Source: an uncultured Rhodospirillales bacterium (lineage in GTDB: Bacteria; Pseudomonadota; Alphaproteobacteria; Acetobacterales; Acetobacteraceae). From it: DNA of 64,000 nucleotides. How positions within the stretch are numbered: position 1 is the first letter of the stretch; each line of letters opens with the position of its first letter. Positions 61,417 to 64,000 of the stretch are shown one piece after another. Location: contig CAIYSR010000161.1 in the NCBI GenBank assembly GCA_903928895.1, positions 1-64,000 of the forward strand. Reading direction: 5' to 3'. The translations under genes were made by a program, and so were the position numbers. The notes beneath the pieces were generated by a model. It was not told the DNA's origin. It did no database searches and saw nothing but the letters and a program-made list of their open reading frames with translations.

Positions 61417-62979
61417 ATGCCGATCGTGCAACAGGGCAGCATCAACACGACGGCGCTGGTGGTGCCGGATTTGTATGTGCAGATCGTGCCGCCGCAGAAT
61501 CTGGTGTTGAACGGGGTTCCAACCAATGTGGTGGGGATGGTGGGCACGGCGAGCTGGGGCCCGGTGGGGCAGCCGGTGATCCTGGCGACGATGAGCGACT
61601 ATGCGCGCAATTTCGGCCCCGTGGTGGCGCGCAAGTTTGATCTGGGGACGCAACTGGCGACCGCGGTGCAGCAGGGAGCCGGGAATTTCCGCGCCGTTCG
61701 GGTGACGGATGGGACGGATACGGCGACGGCGTTCATCGTGCCGACGACGAGCCTGCTGGTGAGTGCGCTTTATACCGGCTCGCTCGGCAATCAGATTGCG
61801 ATCGCGCTCGGGGCCGGGGCGAAGGCGGGGACGTGGCGGTTCACGGTGACGCTGCCCGGGTTGGCGCCGGAGGTGTTCGACAATATTGGCGGCAGCGGCG
61901 CCGGGTTCTGGCAGAACCTGGCGTCGGCGGTGAATGCCGGGCTCGGGATACAGCGCGGGCCGAGCCAGATCGTGGTGTTGAATGCGCAGGGCACCGCAGT
62001 GGCGCCGTTCGCCTTCGCCTGGTCGCTGGCGCTGGGGGCGGCGGGGTCGGACGGTGCTTCGGGGGCGACGTCCGCGACGCTGCTGGGCTCGGACGTGGCG
62101 CCGCGCAAGGGGATGTATGCGCTGCGCGGGCAGGGCTGTTCGATCGGGCTGCTGGCGGATGCCGATGACAGCACGCAATGGACGATGCAGGCGGGGTTCG
62201 GGCTGTCCGAGGGCATCTACATGGTGCTGACGGGGCCCGCCGGCGATACGGTGGCCAATGCGGTGGCGACCAAGGCGGCAGTCGGGCTGGATAGCTACGC
62301 GGCCAAGCTGATGTTCGGCGACTGGGTGTGGTGGAACGATCCGGTGGCGCAGGTGATGCGGCTGGTTTCGCCGCAGGGCTTCGTGGCCGGGCGGCTGGCG
62401 AACCTTTCGCCGGAGCAGTCGAGCCTGAACAAGCCGCTCTATGGCGTGGTGGGTTCGCAGAAGTCGGGCCAGCCCAGCAGCGGGCAGGTGGCCTCCTATT
62501 CGGCGGCCGAGCTTGGCGTACTGATCAATGCCGGGATCGACGTGATCGCGAATCCGCAGCCGGCCGGCGCCTTCTGGGGCGTGCGCGGCGGGCACAACGC
62601 CTCCTCCACCGCGGCGACGGCGGGGGACAACTACACGCGGCTGACCAACTATATCGCGGCGACGCTGGCGGCCGGGATGGGGCTCTACGTGGGGCAGGTG
62701 ATCAACCAGACGCTGTTCCAGCGCATCCGGGCGACGCAGTTGTCGTTCCTGCAGACCATGATGGGGCAGGGGCTGCTCGGCTCCCGCGACGGCGCGCTGC
62801 CGTTCAGCGTGATCTGCGACGCCGGCAACAATCCGCTGGCACGGACCGGGCTGGGCTACGTCCAGTCGGATGCCCAGGTCCAGTATCAGGCGATCAACGA
62901 GAAGTTCATCGTCAATATGGAGGGTGGGCAGACGGTCCAGGTGCAGCGGCAGGTTTTGCCGGGCGGGATCGCGGGCTGA
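61417..62979 (+). CDS. Phage tail sheath protein
   Basis: This 520 aa protein has the sheath N-terminal region with VGMVGTASWGPVGQPVILAT and FGPVVARKFDLGTQLATAVQ, then QGAGNFRAVRVTDGTDTATA. A conserved C-terminal domain has TRLTNYIAATLAAGMGLYVG and LFQRIRATQLSFLQTMMGQG, the phage tail sheath (PF04984/PF17482) pattern. It shows that the particle has a contractile tail. It lies four bases after the 47 aa gene. Confidence 0.88.
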   Translation: MPIVQQGSINTTALVVPDLYVQIVPPQNLVLNGVPTNVVGMVGTASWGPVGQPVILATMSDYARNFGPVVARKFDLGTQLATAVQQGAGNFRAVRVTDGTDTATAFIVPTTSLLVSALYTGSLGNQIAIALGAGAKAGTWRFTVTLPGLAPEVFDNIGGSGAGFWQNLASAVNAGLGIQRGPSQIVVLNAQGTAVAPFAFAWSLALGAAGSDGASGATSATLLGSDVAPRKGMYALRGQGCSIGLLADADDSTQWTMQAGFGLSEGIYMVLTGPAGDTVANAVATKAAVGLDSYAAKLMFGDWVWWNDPVAQVMRLVSPQGFVAGRLANLSPEQSSLNKPLYGVVGSQKSGQPSSGQVASYSAAELGVLINAGIDVIANPQPAGAFWGVRGGHNASSTAATAGDNYTRLTNYIAATLAAGMGLYVGQVINQTLFQRIRATQLSFLQTMMGQGLLGSRDGALPFSVICDAGNNPLARTGLGYVQSDAQVQYQAINEKFIVNMEGGQTVQVQRQVLPGGIAG

Positions 62980-63049
62980 TCCGATACTGGTGATGCTGGG
63001 TGTGGCGGCGGCGCGCTTCTGAGGACGTGCCGCGTTGGGGGTTTGAAAT

Positions 63050-63478
63050 ATGGCGAGCAATGTATTTTCGGTCGGGCGTGACTGCCAGCTGGTGGTGATG
63101 GGGGCGTTCGGGCGGATCGATTTGTCCCATGTCACCGCGTTCGAGGCGCGGCAGGTGACGGCGTCGGTGCGGGTGGACCGGATCGACGGGTCGCAGTTGG
63201 CGGCGGAGTTGCCCAAGGGGTGGGACGGGCATTTCGAGCTGGAGCGGGGCGGTTCGGCGGTGGATGATTTCATCGCCCGGGTGGAGGCGGCGTATTTCGG
63301 CGGCCGGGTGGTGGCGACCGGGACGCTATACCAATATGTGACGGAAGCGGACGGATCTGTGTCGACCTATCAGTTCGATGGCGTGGTGTTCAAGCTGGCG
63401 CAGGCCGGGACCTGGCGCGGCGATCAGAGCGTCAAGCAGCGGCTTGAGTTCTTTGCCGCGTCGCGGCGGCGGGTCTGA
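63050..63478 (+). CDS. Phage tail tube protein
   Basis: This 142 aa protein with a beta-barrel-like pattern starts MASNVFSVGRDCQLVVMGAF and has IDGSQLAAELPKGWDGHFEL, then YQFDGVVFKLAQAGTWRGDQ. The size, position directly after the sheath, and GWDGHFELER core match tail tube (core) proteins of contractile phages. Its stop overlaps the next ATG by one base. Confidence 0.82.
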   Translation: MASNVFSVGRDCQLVVMGAFGRIDLSHVTAFEARQVTASVRVDRIDGSQLAAELPKGWDGHFELERGGSAVDDFIARVEAAYFGGRVVATGTLYQYVTEADGSVSTYQFDGVVFKLAQAGTWRGDQSVKQRLEFFAASRRRV

Positions 63479-63819
63479 TGGACGGTCCTGGGGCAAGGCT
63501 CGTCGCTGCGGCCGCGGCGGCGCCAGAGGTGGTGGATGGGCTCGGGCGGCGGCTGGTCCTGCGGCGGATGACGATGCTGGACAAGTTGCGGCTGTTCAAG
63601 GCGGCTGGTCCGGTGCTGGCGCAGAATGTGCCGTGGATGGGGATTGCGCTGCTGGCCTGTTCGGTGGTGGCGATCGACGAGGTGCCGGTGCCGCCGCCGG
63701 CCAGCGAGGCGCAGATCGAGGGGCTGGTGCGCCGGCTCGGCGATGCCGGGATCGCGGCGGTGGCGGCGGTGCTCGATGTGGCGCCGCGGGCGGTGGATGT
63801 GGACGCCGCAAAAAACTGA
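63478..63819 (+). CDS. Tail assembly chaperone, short form
   Basis: This 113 aa protein is the frame-0 product of the tail chaperone gene. A helical body (RLVLRRMTMLDKLRLFKAAG, VVAIDEVPVPPPASEAQIEG) ends in a slippery A-run and TGA. It lies between the tube gene and the expected tape-measure gene, as G does in phage lambda. A longer -1 frameshift form extends to 63989. Confidence 0.8.
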   Translation: MDGPGARLVAAAAAAPEVVDGLGRRLVLRRMTMLDKLRLFKAAGPVLAQNVPWMGIALLACSVVAIDEVPVPPPASEAQIEGLVRRLGDAGIAAVAAVLDVAPRAVDVDAAKN

Positions 63820-63989
63820 GCGGGCACCCCGATCTGGTGGATTGTTTGTATCTCTGCCGGAACGGGGTGCCGTTCGATGTCGCGTTCAGCCTCAGCGCCG
63901 AGGAACGCCTGGCCTTTGTCGTGGCGCTGGGGCGGCTGGAGGGGCGGGTGTTCGATTTTTCGGCGATGACGTGGAAGGCGCGGGGATGA
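63478..63989 (+). CDS. Tail assembly chaperone, -1 frameshift form
   Basis: If ribosomes slip back one base at AAAAAAC (63810-63816), translation continues as LSGHPDLVDCLYLCRNGVPF and SLSAEERLAFVVALGRLEGR, ending at the stop at 63989. This gives a fusion of about 170 aa. The added part is well-formed protein with no start codon of its own in a good position. It equals the GT protein of lambda-like systems and would bind the tape measure during tail assembly. Confidence 0.75.
63810..63816 (+). promoter_or_regulatory. Programmed -1 ribosomal frameshift site
   Basis: A AAA AAC in the zero frame is a canonical X XXY YYZ heptamer, and the TGA at 63817-63819 follows directly. The downstream -1 frame continues for 57 codons. 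No strong downstream stem-loop was identified by eye, though the region is GC-rich. Confidence 0.8.
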
Positions 63990-64000
63990 CGGACATCATG
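63986..64000 (+). CDS. Start of the next phage gene (partial, probably tape measure)
   Basis: The ATG at 63986 overlaps the stop of the frameshift product (ATGA) and follows CGGGG. Only five codons (MTDIM) fit before the window ends. Gene order predicts a tape-measure protein here; the sequence itself cannot show it. Confidence 0.5.

Noticed and set aside
60595-63273. 892-codon open frame on the - strand opposite phage tail genes
   Set aside because: Runs of Arg/His/Pro, no domain. The + strand sheath and tube proteins are well formed.

Overview
The window is GC-rich (with short AT-rich intergenic blocks), tightly packed, and full of ATGA/GTGA start-stop overlaps. A PhyR/EcfG/NepR general stress module places it in the Alphaproteobacteria. 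The exopolysaccharide genes, Hint-like and RTX-like secreted proteins, PEP-CTERM protein and dispersed hairpin repeats suggest Acetobacteraceae (Rhodospirillales). The class is well supported; the family is an inference. I saw no rRNA, tRNA, CRISPR array or transposase.

Region 1 (1-4643, + strand) is a lipid-linked glycosylation set: a DUF2142 membrane protein, a zinc-ribbon methyltransferase, a polyprenyl-phosphate GT2, a DUF2304 protein and an SMR/EamA-type half-transporter, followed by a cupin. Region 2 (4668-31861) is a large Wzx/Wzy-type exopolysaccharide locus. It has two GH16 glycanases, a Wza-type export lipoprotein, an NAD-epimerase-like protein, a tandem ParB-like protein, an initiating sugar transferase, an XRE regulator, several glycosyltransferases (one a GT2-GT4 fusion), a Wzc/ExoP protein with a degenerate kinase domain and a Wzx flippase. 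A minus-strand operon then runs receiver protein - Wzy - GT4 - FkbM - DegT aminotransferase - flavin monooxygenase.

Region 3 (32131-35438) is the general stress response core: an HWE kinase and PhyR on the minus strand, EcfG and NepR on the plus strand. Region 4 is an Asn-rich RTX-like beta-roll protein (35570-37450). Region 5 (37971-50235) holds two convergent oligopeptide ABC transporter operons and a divergent M81 (MlrC-type) peptidase. Region 6 (50267-53520) has a degenerate Hint protein, a methyltransferase, a PEP-CTERM protein and an RlpA-like protein.

Region 7 (53956-end, + strand) is the head and contractile-tail module of a prophage or a domesticated phage-like particle. It contains terminase, portal, scaffold, capsid, connector, neck, sheath, tube and a tail chaperone with a -1 frameshift, and it runs off the right edge.

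Three repeat families punctuate the window. Family A is about 300 bp (near 1, 21545 and 37622). Family B is about 220 bp, with two inverted copies flanking the portal-to-neck genes and a long central hairpin whose two arms covary between copies. Family C is about 130 bp, with paired A/T hairpins at three convergent gene junctions, where it probably acts as a bidirectional terminator. Family B is the most unusual signal here.
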